Made by a program: the position numbers and the translations under genes
Shown: piece after piece, positions 26,486-35,181 of the stretch
Layout: every line of letters starts with the position of its first letter
Numbering within the stretch: the first letter of the stretch is position 1
Assembly (NCBI GenBank): GCA_023138875.1
Contig: JAGLOO010000012.1
Location: 1 to 64,000, forward strand
Source: Bacteroidales bacterium
GTDB taxonomy: Bacteria; Bacteroidota; Bacteroidia; Bacteroidales; GCA-2748055
Length of the DNA: 64,000 nt
Direction of reading: 5' to 3'
Notes under the pieces: generated by a model
The model's input: only the letters and a program-made list of their open reading frames with translations
Told to the model about the DNA's origin: nothing
Database searches by the model: none

Positions 26486-26908
26486 ATGAAGAAATTTAAG
26501 TTTACTATCCATGGCAATGACTATGCGGTTGATGTGCATGGTATCGAAGATAATATCGCCCATCTTGAGGTAAACGGAACTTCGTATGATGTAGAGCTTC
26601 ATCGCAGAATTAAGCCATCCAAAACGCCGACCATTGTAAGGCCGGTGATCAAAGTGCAGGCAATACCCTCCATCCACAAGAAGGAAGGTGGTTCATCGCA
26701 TCCGATCCTTGCACCTCTTCCCGGTAATATTCAGATCCTGAAGGTTGGCAAGGGTGATATTGTGGAGAAGGGACAACTGCTTCTGGTCATGGAAGCCATG
26801 AAAATGGAGAACAGGGTGTTATCGGACAGGGCAGGTGTGGTGGAAACCATCAGGGTACAACCGGGTGATGCTGTGCTTCAGGGTGATACACTTATTGAAA
26901 TAGTGTAA
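26486..26908 (+). CDS. Biotin carboxyl carrier subunit
   Basis: The 140-residue protein ends in a biotinyl domain with the EAMKMEN motif (103-109), biotinylated on Lys106, flanked by LAPLPGNIQ and a hydrophobic C-terminal strand (TLIEIV). The first ~45 residues form a small beta-rich domain seen in Bacteroidota homologues, and a linker joins them. It carries CO2 between the carboxyltransferase and the OadB-like pump. Its last base is shared with the first base of the oadB-like ATG (TAATG). Confidence 0.95.
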   Translation: MKKFKFTIHGNDYAVDVHGIEDNIAHLEVNGTSYDVELHRRIKPSKTPTIVRPVIKVQAIPSIHKKEGGSSHPILAPLPGNIQILKVGKGDIVEKGQLLLVMEAMKMENRVLSDRAGVVETIRVQPGDAVLQGDTLIEIV

Positions 26909-28284
26909 TGATGAGAAGGGTATTTACATTAGCCGGCGTTTTTCTTATCATATTGTTTGCCAGGTGGATTGCGTTTCCGTCACCTGCTGCCGGATATGCA
27001 GCCCTGTCGGGTAGTGGAGACCGGATTGAATTACAGGGCGGTAATGAATTCCAGACCACCAGTAATGGAGACAGTGTTCTTGAACTGGCCGAAAAAGGGC
27101 TTAGGAGATTCATCAGGTATTCAGGATTTCGCAATGCGACGGCGGGACACCTGATCATGATTGGAGTCGGACTGTTTTTCATCTTTCTTGCCATTCGTTA
27201 TGATTATGAGCCTCTGCTCCTGATCCCTATGGGAGCTGGGATCATAATTGGAAACATACCTTTTTTCCAGTCGGATGACCTCAATCTTCAGATTGGTATT
27301 TACCAGGAAGGGAGTGTGCTGAATTACCTCTATTTCGGAGTGCTCAAAGGGGTATACCCACCCTTGATCTTCCTCGGTATCGGGGCCATGACTGATTTTT
27401 CAACCCTCATCAGCAAGCCCAGACTCATATTGCTGGGGGCTGCTGCCCAGGTGGGGATATTTCTTACTTTCCTCGGTGCCCTTGCGCTCGGATTCCATGC
27501 ACAGGAAGCAGGTGCCATAGGGATCATCGGCGGCGCTGACGGACCCACTGCTATTTTCCTCTCTTCCAGGCTGGCCAACGGAGTAAATATTATTGGAACA
27601 GCAGCAAATGGGGATCCCATTTTTGTGAAAAATTTGATCGGGCCGATCGCGATTGCAGCCTATTCGTATATGGCACTGGTTCCGGTTATTCAACCACCCA
27701 TTATGCGCCTGCTTACTACCCGGAAGGAACGATTGATCCGCATGAAACCGCCTCGGGCAGTTTCCAGGCTTGAGAAGATACTTTTTCCATTGATCGGGTT
27801 GCTGTTAACCACTTTCATTTCACCCAATTCCCTCCCATTACTTGGTATGCTGTTTTTTGGAAACCTGCTGAAGGAATCGGGTGTGACCCGGAGACTTGCC
27901 GATACAGCCCGTACCAGCCTGATTGATATTGTTACCATTATGCTGGGATTGACAGTGGGGGCATCCACACAGGCGGATCGGTTCCTGACTACAGATTCGA
28001 TGGTCATATTCGGACTGGGTGCTCTTTCATTTATGGTAGCCACTGCGGGGGGTGTGATTTTTGCCAAAGTCATGAACGTGTTCCTTTCAGAGGAAAATAA
28101 GGTCAATCCGCTGATCGGAGCTGCAGGTGTTTCGGCTGTCCCGGACAGCGCCAGAGTAGTCCAGAATGTAGGACTTCAGGAGGATCCCAGCAATCACCTG
28201 CTTATGCATGCCATGGCCCCGAATGTTGCGGGCGTGATCGGTTCGGCAGTCGCAGCAGGAATTCTTTTAAGCTTTCTTTTGTAA
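26908..28284 (+). CDS. mmdB: Sodium-pumping decarboxylase beta subunit (OadB/MmdB family)
   Basis: This integral membrane subunit decarboxylates carboxybiotin and couples it to Na+ export. The 458-residue protein has about ten membrane helices and the key motif GGADGPTAIF with Asp211, plus NFLG-like and APNVAGVIGSAVAAG segments characteristic of OadB/MmdB. The N-terminal ~90 residues form an extra signal-like and exposed segment that E. coli-type OadB lacks and that is common in Bacteroidota. It ends the mce-mmdA-oadG-BCCP-mmdB unit, which releases propionyl-CoA while building a sodium gradient. Confidence 0.93.
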   Translation: MMRRVFTLAGVFLIILFARWIAFPSPAAGYAALSGSGDRIELQGGNEFQTTSNGDSVLELAEKGLRRFIRYSGFRNATAGHLIMIGVGLFFIFLAIRYDYEPLLLIPMGAGIIIGNIPFFQSDDLNLQIGIYQEGSVLNYLYFGVLKGVYPPLIFLGIGAMTDFSTLISKPRLILLGAAAQVGIFLTFLGALALGFHAQEAGAIGIIGGADGPTAIFLSSRLANGVNIIGTAANGDPIFVKNLIGPIAIAAYSYMALVPVIQPPIMRLLTTRKERLIRMKPPRAVSRLEKILFPLIGLLLTTFISPNSLPLLGMLFFGNLLKESGVTRRLADTARTSLIDIVTIMLGLTVGASTQADRFLTTDSMVIFGLGALSFMVATAGGVIFAKVMNVFLSEENKVNPLIGAAGVSAVPDSARVVQNVGLQEDPSNHLLMHAMAPNVAGVIGSAVAAGILLSFLL

Positions 28285-28331
28285 TTGCTATATAACATAG
28301 CCTGAACAGGTGTATCGTGGGATTGACTGGT

Positions 28332-28339
28332 TAATTTTG
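28332..28339 (+). promoter_or_regulatory. -7 promoter element before citDE
   Basis: TAATTTTG matches TAnnTTTG exactly, 23 bases before the citDE ATG at 28363. No clear -33 is visible. It suggests that the citrate lyase genes can be transcribed independently of the decarboxylase operon. Confidence 0.4.
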
Positions 28340-28362
28340 TTAAAGTTTTAACTGCCACCATT

Positions 28363-29565
28363 ATGAGTCAAATCGCTTCTGCCGGAAACAAAGGGGAAAA
28401 GATCAGGTCCGATTGCTTTGTCCAGATTGAATTAACAAACAGTAGTGGGATCATCGTGAACCTGAAAAGCAAGGTGGATCGCATGTTCGGTAATCAGATC
28501 AGGCAACAGGTCCGGGAAGTGCTGAATACCCTTGGTATTTTAAATGCTTCGGTAGAGGTGGAAGATTCAGGAGCACTTCCCTTTGTGATCGCAGCCCGGA
28601 TTGAAGCAGCAGTAAAACAGTTCCAACCCACAATTCAGCCCTGCATACCACCGCTTATTTCACAAAATCAGTATGAAACAACAAGAGACCGGTTCAGGTT
28701 TTCAAGGTTGTACCTGCCAGGCAACTCTCCCAGTATGATGTTGAATGCAGGGATCCACCATCCAAATGGGATCATCCTGGACCTGGAAGATTCTGTGGCT
28801 CCGGATAAAAAAGCTGAAGCCAGGATACTGGTCCGGAATGCCCTGCGACAGGTTGATTTTTACGGAGCCGAAAGGATGGTGAGGGTGAATCAGTTGCCTG
28901 CGGGACTGGATGACCTGGATGACATCATACCCCATCATGTTCACCTGATCCTGATCCCCAAGTGTGAGCACGGGGCACATGTGAAGCAGGTGGAAGAGCG
29001 GGTCAGGTCCATTCTCAGGGAAGAGAAGCAGGAGAGGGAAATCTTTTTTATGCCCATCATTGAGAGTTGTCTGGGTGTTGAACACGCATTTGAAATTGCC
29101 ACCTCCTCGGATCATGTGGTGGCCATGGCCATCGGGCTGGAAGATTATACGGCTGACCTCGGGGTGAAACGAAGTACCGGAGGTGAGGAGTCATTTTACG
29201 CCCGTACCAGGCTTGTCAACGCCTGCAAGGCAGCTCGTATACAACCCATCGATTCCGTATATTCCGATGTGGCAGATATGGATGGACTGAGAGACAATGT
29301 GAAGCGGTCCAAAGCACTGGGATTTGAAGGGATGGGGTGCATCCATCCCAGGCAGGTTGAGGTCATTCATGAAGGCTTCTCCCCTGAGGAGGAGGAGATA
29401 GTGAAAGCAGAACAGATCATCAAGGCTTTTAAACAGGCAGAAGCCAGGGGGCTTGGGGTAATTGCCCTTGGTACAAAAATGATTGATCCGCCGGTGGTGA
29501 AACGGGCTCAACAGACCATGGAAATGGCTTACCGGTTCCAATTGAGGGAAAGGCCCGACGCATAG
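28363..29565 (+). CDS. Citrate lyase acyl-carrier (CitD-like) and CitE-like fusion protein
   Basis: Residues 1-95 resemble CitD, the acyl-carrier subunit: KSKVDRMFGNQIRQQVREVL and VEDSGALPFVIAARIEAAV match its conserved regions. Residues about 110-400 are a CitE-type lyase of the HpcH/HpaI-citE superfamily (RFRFSRLYLPGNSP, IILDLEDSVAPDKK, GLEDYTADLG, GFEGMGCIHPRQVE). In separate CitD the prosthetic-group Ser lies in an ESSD/ESGD motif; here the site reads KIRSDC with Ser16 directly before Asp17, so the modified residue is shifted or uncertain. The fusion would bring carrier and citryl-CoA lyase together. It is followed by citF at 28 bases. Confidence 0.85.
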   Translation: MSQIASAGNKGEKIRSDCFVQIELTNSSGIIVNLKSKVDRMFGNQIRQQVREVLNTLGILNASVEVEDSGALPFVIAARIEAAVKQFQPTIQPCIPPLISQNQYETTRDRFRFSRLYLPGNSPSMMLNAGIHHPNGIILDLEDSVAPDKKAEARILVRNALRQVDFYGAERMVRVNQLPAGLDDLDDIIPHHVHLILIPKCEHGAHVKQVEERVRSILREEKQEREIFFMPIIESCLGVEHAFEIATSSDHVVAMAIGLEDYTADLGVKRSTGGEESFYARTRLVNACKAARIQPIDSVYSDVADMDGLRDNVKRSKALGFEGMGCIHPRQVEVIHEGFSPEEEEIVKAEQIIKAFKQAEARGLGVIALGTKMIDPPVVKRAQQTMEMAYRFQLRERPDA

Positions 29566-29593
29566 CATTTTCAACTAAATCTATACAGTCGAA

Positions 29594-31153
29594 ATGACCT
29601 ATTTGACCAATGCAGCAGGACGAAGTGTGATCAACGAGATCAATGGAGAACCGTCCATCCTCTTCAAAGGTGTGGGAAAATTCAAGCCGGAAGGCAATAA
29701 ACACGGCCCGTCCATAGCCAGTTGTTCTGATTATCCGTCCGATGGAAATAAACTGGTTAATGACCTGCGGGAAGCGCTGGAGAGAGCGGATTTACGCGAT
29801 GGAATGACCATTTCAACCCACCATCATTTCAGGAACGGAGATTTCCTTGCCAATCTGGTATTTGACATTGCCCATGAGATGGGGGTGAAGGGATTGAGAT
29901 GGTTCCCTTCTGCTTCATTCCCATGCCATGCTCATCTCATACAGTACCTGGAGGATGGGACCATCCAGCGAATTGAGGGGAGCATGAACGGACCACTGGG
30001 TAAATTCGTTTCAGAAGGAGGCATGATGGGTACAGGTGTGCTCAGGTCCCACGGTGGCCGTTACCAGGCCATCCAGGACGGGGAAGTCAAGATCGATATA
30101 GCCGTGATTGGAGCTCCCGCCGCTGATACTTTTGGCAATGCAAATGGTTTGTCCGGTGATTCTGCCTGCGGCTTGCTGGGATTTGCCCTGGCAGATTCAC
30201 AATATGCAGAAAAAGTGATTGTAGCCACCGACAACCTGGTGGAATTCCCGTGCTTTCCGTGGCAGATCCAGGGCAATCTTGTGGATTATGTGGTTGAAGT
30301 TGAGAAACTGGGGGATCCTTCACTGATCATATCGGGTACCACGCAAATAACCAGGTCTCCGGACAGGCTTTTGCTTGCAGAATTAACCGCAAGGTTTTGC
30401 GAGACTGCAGGGATTATCCGTGACGGATTCAGTTTCCAGTCAGGTGCCGGAGGCACATCGCTGGCGGTGGGCGAGTACTTCAAGAACATAATGCGGGAGA
30501 AGGGGATCAAGGCCCGCTTTGCCCGGGGTGGGAGCAACAAATACCTGGTGTCCATACTGGAAGAAGGACTGGTGGACTATATACTTGACGGACAAACATT
30601 CGACCTGGAAGGTGTACGGTCCATGGCTGAAAATCCCGGTCATGTGTGGACCAGTCCGTTTACCAGTTACAACTACCACGGAAAAGGAAATTTTGCCGGG
30701 ATGGTGGATGTGGTGATCCTTGGTGCCACCGAAGTGGACCTGCAGTTTAATGCCAATGTGGTTACCCACTCGGACGGGTATCTGCTGCATGGGATAGGAG
30801 GGTGGCAGAACTGCCTCTTCTCCAAGACAGTAATTCTCCCTATACCACTTTTCAGAGACCGGGTTCCCGTAGTCAGGGATCGGGTCACTACCCTTTGCGG
30901 CCCTGGTGAGCTGATCGATGTGATTGTTACAGAACGCGGTATTGCCATCAATCCGTTAAGGACCGATCTAATTGAATTGACAAAAAGCAGTTACCTGCCC
31001 ATCAAAACAATAGAGGAGCTCAAATCGGAGGCTGACAGGATCTGCGGGATTCCCGATCCACCTGATCTTGAGGAGAGGGTGGTGGCTGCCATTAAGTGGG
31101 TGGACGGTACGGTGATTGATGTGGTGCACCAGGTCAGTGCCCGGCACCGGTAA
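29594..31153 (+). CDS. citF: Citrate lyase alpha subunit (acetyl-ACP:citrate transferase)
   Basis: CitF exchanges acetyl for citryl on the carrier domain, so that the CitE domain can cleave citryl-ACP to oxaloacetate and acetyl-ACP. The 519-residue protein is the usual size. Family features include TISTHHHFRNGD, GSMNGPLG, SFQSGAGGTSLAV, ARGGSNKYLV and GIGGWQNCLFSKT. No signal peptide is present. citC, citX and citG, needed to make and load the prosthetic group, are not in the window, nor is a citrate carrier. A related enzyme, citramalate lyase, cannot be excluded. Its 3' end overlaps the PKD lipoprotein gene by 20 bases. Confidence 0.93.
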   Translation: MTYLTNAAGRSVINEINGEPSILFKGVGKFKPEGNKHGPSIASCSDYPSDGNKLVNDLREALERADLRDGMTISTHHHFRNGDFLANLVFDIAHEMGVKGLRWFPSASFPCHAHLIQYLEDGTIQRIEGSMNGPLGKFVSEGGMMGTGVLRSHGGRYQAIQDGEVKIDIAVIGAPAADTFGNANGLSGDSACGLLGFALADSQYAEKVIVATDNLVEFPCFPWQIQGNLVDYVVEVEKLGDPSLIISGTTQITRSPDRLLLAELTARFCETAGIIRDGFSFQSGAGGTSLAVGEYFKNIMREKGIKARFARGGSNKYLVSILEEGLVDYILDGQTFDLEGVRSMAENPGHVWTSPFTSYNYHGKGNFAGMVDVVILGATEVDLQFNANVVTHSDGYLLHGIGGWQNCLFSKTVILPIPLFRDRVPVVRDRVTTLCGPGELIDVIVTERGIAINPLRTDLIELTKSSYLPIKTIEELKSEADRICGIPDPPDLEERVVAAIKWVDGTVIDVVHQVSARHR

Positions 31154-31814
31154 GTTCTAAGGGGTGCCGCTTAATAGAAAAAGTAGCTTTCTTCTGATTT
31201 TCTACCCAGGTACACGGCACATTAAACATGTTAATCTCATTCTGCTCAAGAGCAGGAGTATATCCTCCAGATATCCAAGTTCCCCCGGTTTCTTGCTTAA
31301 CAGCCCAGATATAAAAAACGATGGGTTCCACATTCGTGAATACTACAATTCCCTCACTGTCAGTTATTCCCGTAATTTGTGGTTCATTCAGGTTTTCCCA
31401 GTCAGATTCGTTATCATACACCCAAACCTCAGCATCTGATAGTGCAATTTTACCTGTGCTGTCAGATACAAAAAAACCCAGGACAGTGGGTTCATTGATG
31501 ATCAGGGACTTGGTTTTTGCCTGGCCGCCTGCTTCGTTAAATGCGGTCAGTTTAACATCATATATTCCTGCCTCTGCGTAAGTATACATAGGATTCTCCT
31601 GACTTGAGGTCCCGCCATCTCCAAATTCCCATTCATAAGTATTTGCGTCGGCGGAACCATTTGTGAACTGGATGGCGTCACCTGCCTCCAGGTTATCCGT
31701 GGGGGTATAACTAAAATCGGGCTCAGGAAATCTTTTACATGATATTACGGTGAGAAGGGCAATGACAATTATTACTGAACTCTGAAATGATCTGAAAAAA
31801 TGTCTGGTTTCCAT
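31134..31814 (-). CDS. Lipoprotein with a PKD domain
   Basis: The 226-residue lipoprotein (lipobox VISC) has a PKD domain at about residues 35-105 (YEWEFGDGGTSSQENP, then AEAGIYDVKLTAFNEAGG). The remaining part starts VLGFFVSDSTGKIALSDAEVWVYD and resembles a small Ig-like or carboxypeptidase-regulatory domain. PKD modules are usually for binding or spacing in surface proteins; nothing here suggests an enzyme. I use the ATG at 31814, which puts the signal at the N-terminus. It converges with citF and diverges from the sigma-factor gene. Confidence 0.8.
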   Translation of the reverse strand: METRHFFRSFQSSVIIVIALLTVISCKRFPEPDFSYTPTDNLEAGDAIQFTNGSADANTYEWEFGDGGTSSQENPMYTYAEAGIYDVKLTAFNEAGGQAKTKSLIINEPTVLGFFVSDSTGKIALSDAEVWVYDNESDWENLNEPQITGITDSEGIVVFTNVEPIVFYIWAVKQETGGTWISGGYTPALEQNEINMFNVPCTWVENQKKATFSIKRHPLELTGAGH

Positions 31815-31948
31815 GTATTTGGGTTTTCTTAATAGAAGAATAAAGGCCCAATTTACAGTATTCCATTTCAATAATCAAGTATAATTTGGGGAAGGATTAT
31901 GGCTTTTTTATATCTTTCGTGCAACATTCCAATAAATCCTTCGTCATT

Positions 31949-32524
31949 GTGGCAAATAAGGAAAGATCCGAAACTTTCAGTCCGAAGCATCAGCAATTGA
32001 TCTGGGCCTGTAAGCGGGGAGATCAAAAAGCGCAGTTTGAAATATACCGGTTGTACCATGTGGCTATGTACAACACAACCCTGAGAATAGTCGGGGATCC
32101 TGATGATGCGGAAGATGTCATGCAGGAAGCGTTCTTAAAGGCATTTACAAAGCTCAAAACCTACAGGGGAGAGGTTAGTTTCGGAGCCTGGTTGAAGCGG
32201 ATCATGATCAACAAAGCACTGGATTTTCTCAGGTTAAAAAGAGAACGGATCTCCCTGGATGAGGTTGGTGAGATCGAGGAATCTCAGGACGACCCTCCTG
32301 AAATGATGGAGACTGAGTATATGGCGGAAACCATAAAAAGAGCCATATATTCCCTTCCTGAAGGTTACAGGATCGTTCTTTCTCTCATTCTGCTTGAAGG
32401 GTATGACCATGAAGAGGTGTCAGGAATTTTGAATATTTCCAATGCCACCTCAAGAACCCAATACCACCGGGCAAAAAAGAAGTTACTTGAGCTGTTAACG
32501 AAAACCGAAGAGGACAATGGTTGA
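31949..32524 (+). CDS. ECF sigma-70 family RNA polymerase sigma factor
   Basis: The protein has region 2 (AMYNTTLRIVGDPDDAEDVMQEAFLKAF, WLKRIMINKALDFLR) and region 4 (LPEGYRIVLSLILLEGYDHEEVSGILNISNATSRTQYHRAKKKL) of a typical Bacteroidota ECF sigma factor. There is no ATG near the start; GTG at 31949 (191 residues) is my choice, but GTG 31919 and TTG 31886 are in frame. Its stop overlaps the next ATG by eight bases. With the anti-sigma-like and the beta-rich protein downstream it forms a three-gene signalling unit. Confidence 0.88.
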   Translation: MANKERSETFSPKHQQLIWACKRGDQKAQFEIYRLYHVAMYNTTLRIVGDPDDAEDVMQEAFLKAFTKLKTYRGEVSFGAWLKRIMINKALDFLRLKRERISLDEVGEIEESQDDPPEMMETEYMAETIKRAIYSLPEGYRIVLSLILLEGYDHEEVSGILNISNATSRTQYHRAKKKLLELLTKTEEDNG

Positions 32525-33053
32525 TCTTGAAAAACATATAAAAGAACAGAGGTTGTTGTTCGATACCGATAAACCCCGGGATGGACACGAAGAAAGGTTC
32601 ATGCAGAAACTGGACTGGCAACCTGTCCGAAGGATTAACTTCAGGCATGTTTTGCAGGTGGCCGCCTCTGTGGCTATTATACTGACGTCCGCTTTTGTTT
32701 TGATCAAACAGAATAAAAGTGGAAGCAAGACTGCCCAGAGGGAAATACCAGCTGCTGTTCTTGAAGCAGATAATTACTTTGCCACTCAGGTAAATGCAAG
32801 GTATGACCAGATCCAGGATTTCAATTTTGAAAGTTCAGAGGAAAAAGCAGTGCTACTTGATGAGCTGAAAGACCTGGATGCCTATCATCAGCAATTGATG
32901 AGTGATCTTAAGGCAAATCCTGATGACGGCCGGGTGATCAACGCATTGATCCGGCAATACCAGATCAAGCTGGAAGTAATGGACCAGATAATATATCAAT
33001 TGAATCTATTTAAAACAAAAACATCTGAGAATCATGAAAAAGAGAGTGTATAA
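32517..33053 (+). CDS. Putative membrane-anchored anti-sigma factor
   Basis: The 178-residue protein has a hydrophilic N-terminus (1-44), one membrane helix (about 45-63, VLQVAASVAIILTSAFVLI) and a periplasmic part with long helices rich in Asp, Glu and Gln. No HxxxCxxC zinc motif is present. It has no clear homology I recognise, but the layout and the eight-base overlap with the sigma gene suggest it restrains that sigma factor. It overlaps the next gene by 20 bases. Confidence 0.7.
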   Translation: MVDLEKHIKEQRLLFDTDKPRDGHEERFMQKLDWQPVRRINFRHVLQVAASVAIILTSAFVLIKQNKSGSKTAQREIPAAVLEADNYFATQVNARYDQIQDFNFESSEEKAVLLDELKDLDAYHQQLMSDLKANPDDGRVINALIRQYQIKLEVMDQIIYQLNLFKTKTSENHEKESV

Positions 33054-34086
33054 ATCAAAAAGTTTGCTCCTGTCACTGCTCCTGATTGTTGTAGTAAGCT
33101 TTACTCTTACTGCCCAGGATGCCAGGAAGGAATACTCCGAGACCTACGACATCAACAAGGGTGTTACCTTGTCTACCGAGACAAAGTATTCTGACATTGA
33201 GTTGTTGACCTGGGATAAAAATGTCCTGGATATCCTCGTGGAGGTGAAAGTGGATGCCTCTTCCAAAAGCAAGGCAGAAGAAACACTAAAAAAGATCCAG
33301 ATATCCATTCAAAAGTCAGGGAATACTATTTCCCTGGAGACTAAAATGGACCAGGGATGGTCAAGAAACGTAAAGACCGAGATCAGCATTACAATCAAGG
33401 CTCCGGCTTATATCAACCTGAATATGGAGAACTCCTATGGAGATCTCTTCATCCAGGAAGTTTCCGGATTGGCTTTGCTGGATTTGAAATACAGCAATAT
33501 CAAAGCGGGAAAACTCTCCAGGGGGAATGAGAAACCTTACAACCAGATTGACCTGGCCTATTCCAATGGAACCATTGATGAAGCGGGATGGATAGAGATG
33601 GAACTTGCCTACTCGGATATGGAGATCAATTCATCTCAGATGCTGTTCGTTGAGAGCAAGTATTCCAAGATGACCGGAGAATCGGCTGGTGGGATCATCA
33701 CCGAAGGTGCTTATAACAAGTATTTCTTTGATGAGATAGATAGTTTCATAGCTGAATTAAAGTACTCCGGGTTGAAGTTCGGGGTATTGAACAAAAAACT
33801 GGACCTGCAATCCACCTACACCAATGCGAAAGTCTTAAAACTCTCAAAGGATTTTGAAAAGGTGGATGCTTCACTATCCTATGGTAATATCTTCATGGAT
33901 GTAGAATCAGGGGCCTCCTTCAAATTTGAAGGTGAATCCAAATACGGAAAGATCAACGTTGCTCCTGAAGGGAAACTGAGCAAATCGAAAGAGGGGATAA
34001 GCATGAAAATCTGGGGTACAGTTGGCTCCAGTCCAAAATCAACCATGCATCTGATCACCAGATATGGCAATATCGATATCGAATAA
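33034..34086 (+). CDS. Exported repeat protein, probable beta-solenoid (DUF4097-like)
   Basis: The 350-residue protein has a signal peptide (about 1-27, ending TLTAQ). After a beta-rich N-terminal domain it carries a repeated Y-S/G-x-I-x-like pattern. Tyr residues at 176, 193, 210, 227 and 244 are exactly 17 apart, with 262, 283 and 304 close after them and 52, 135, 153 and 344 as outliers. A parallel beta-solenoid is the likely fold, as in DUF4097-type proteins. Linked to an ECF sigma and anti-sigma gene, it is probably an envelope stress target. No enzyme motif is seen. Confidence 0.75.
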   Translation: MKKRVYKSKSLLLSLLLIVVVSFTLTAQDARKEYSETYDINKGVTLSTETKYSDIELLTWDKNVLDILVEVKVDASSKSKAEETLKKIQISIQKSGNTISLETKMDQGWSRNVKTEISITIKAPAYINLNMENSYGDLFIQEVSGLALLDLKYSNIKAGKLSRGNEKPYNQIDLAYSNGTIDEAGWIEMELAYSDMEINSSQMLFVESKYSKMTGESAGGIITEGAYNKYFFDEIDSFIAELKYSGLKFGVLNKKLDLQSTYTNAKVLKLSKDFEKVDASLSYGNIFMDVESGASFKFEGESKYGKINVAPEGKLSKSKEGISMKIWGTVGSSPKSTMHLITRYGNIDIE

Positions 34087-34106
34087 GGCAACCATCATAT
34101 AGCATG

Positions 34107-34139
34107 ACAATCCCGGAATTTTTATAATTTCGGGATTGT
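34107..34139 (+). terminator. Hairpin terminator after the sigma-factor operon
   Basis: The arms 34107-34120 and 34126-34139 form a 14-bp stem with one G-T pair and a 5-nt loop, 20 bases past the stop at 34086. The following tract is only moderately T-rich, so efficiency is uncertain. Confidence 0.65.
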
Positions 34140-34176
34140 TGTGTTAAATATCCATGCAATTCATAAATCCTGAAAC

Positions 34177-35181
34177 ATGAACCGTCCGTATTATCCCGTA
34201 TTGGTTATCCTTGTATTGTTGATCGCAGCCTGCAATTCCCAGGCCGATAAATCAAAGATCGCTGAGCATCTGCCTGTTCCCTTTGAGTATGCCCTTGTGT
34301 TGCATGGTGGAGCGGGTTCCATGAACTTCGAAAATTTTCCCGAACCAAGGCAGCAACATTATAAACACTCTCTGGACAGTGCCCTTCAGCTGGGTCTTGA
34401 TGTGTTGGAAAAGGGGGGGGGCAGCATTGATGCTGTGGAGTTGGTGATCCGCTGCATGGAGGACAATTCGTTATTCAATGCCGGAAAGGGGGCGGTATTT
34501 ACCAGTGAAGGTAAAAATGAAATGGATGCATCGATTATGACCGGTGAGGATCTGAATGCAGGTGCAGTAGCAGGAGTGACCAACATTAAAAATCCCATCT
34601 CAGCGGCCAGGGCAGTCATGGAACAATCCAAACATGTGATGCTGGCAGGAGAGGGGGCTTCGGTGTTCGCAGAGGAGGTTGGGTTGGAAATTGTGGATCC
34701 TTCTTACTTCTATACTAAACACAGTTTCGAATCATTCCAGCGTGCTATAGAGAAGGAAAAACATGGAACTGTGGGTTGTGTGGCCCTGGACCGGAATGGA
34801 AACCTGTGTGCAGGGACCTCCACAGGTGGTATGACCAATAAGAAATACGGCCGCATCGGCGATTCACCTATTATCGGCGCTGGCACTTATGCCAACAACC
34901 GGACATGTGGTGTATCGGGAACCGGACATGGAGAGTTCTTTATGAGGTGGATAGTGGCCTATGATATTTCCGCCCTGATGGAATACAAGGGTATGGATGT
35001 GGAAGAAGCAGCACAACTGGTTGTTATGGACAAACTTGTGAAGGCCGGCGGAAGTGGTGGTGTCATCTGTCTGGACCGATACGGAAGACCTGCCATGGTC
35101 ACCAATACCGCTGGTATGTTCCGTGCTTACGGAAATTCAGATGGCGATCGCGTTGTCGCCATCTTCAATTTGATGCGATGA
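34177..35181 (+). CDS. iaaA: Isoaspartyl peptidase / L-asparaginase (Ntn hydrolase), lipoprotein
   Basis: This is a 334-residue Ntn hydrolase of the plant-type asparaginase family. It is made as a precursor cleaved before Thr198 in KHGTVGCVALD, which becomes the nucleophile. Conserved landmarks are VLHGGAGS, LFNAGKGAVF, DASIM and GTGHGEFFMR. It carries a lipoprotein signal (LLIAAC, Cys19), so it is exported to the envelope, unlike cytoplasmic E. coli IaaA. It cleaves isoaspartyl dipeptides and asparagine. Its TGA overlaps the ATG of the patatin gene (ATGA), so they are coupled. Confidence 0.92.
   Translation: MNRPYYPVLVILVLLIAACNSQADKSKIAEHLPVPFEYALVLHGGAGSMNFENFPEPRQQHYKHSLDSALQLGLDVLEKGGGSIDAVELVIRCMEDNSLFNAGKGAVFTSEGKNEMDASIMTGEDLNAGAVAGVTNIKNPISAARAVMEQSKHVMLAGEGASVFAEEVGLEIVDPSYFYTKHSFESFQRAIEKEKHGTVGCVALDRNGNLCAGTSTGGMTNKKYGRIGDSPIIGAGTYANNRTCGVSGTGHGEFFMRWIVAYDISALMEYKGMDVEEAAQLVVMDKLVKAGGSGGVICLDRYGRPAMVTNTAGMFRAYGNSDGDRVVAIFNLMR

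Noticed and set aside
34107-34139. A riboswitch before iaaA
   Set aside because: The structure is a simple hairpin placed 20 bases after a stop codon, so a terminator for the upstream operon is the better explanation.
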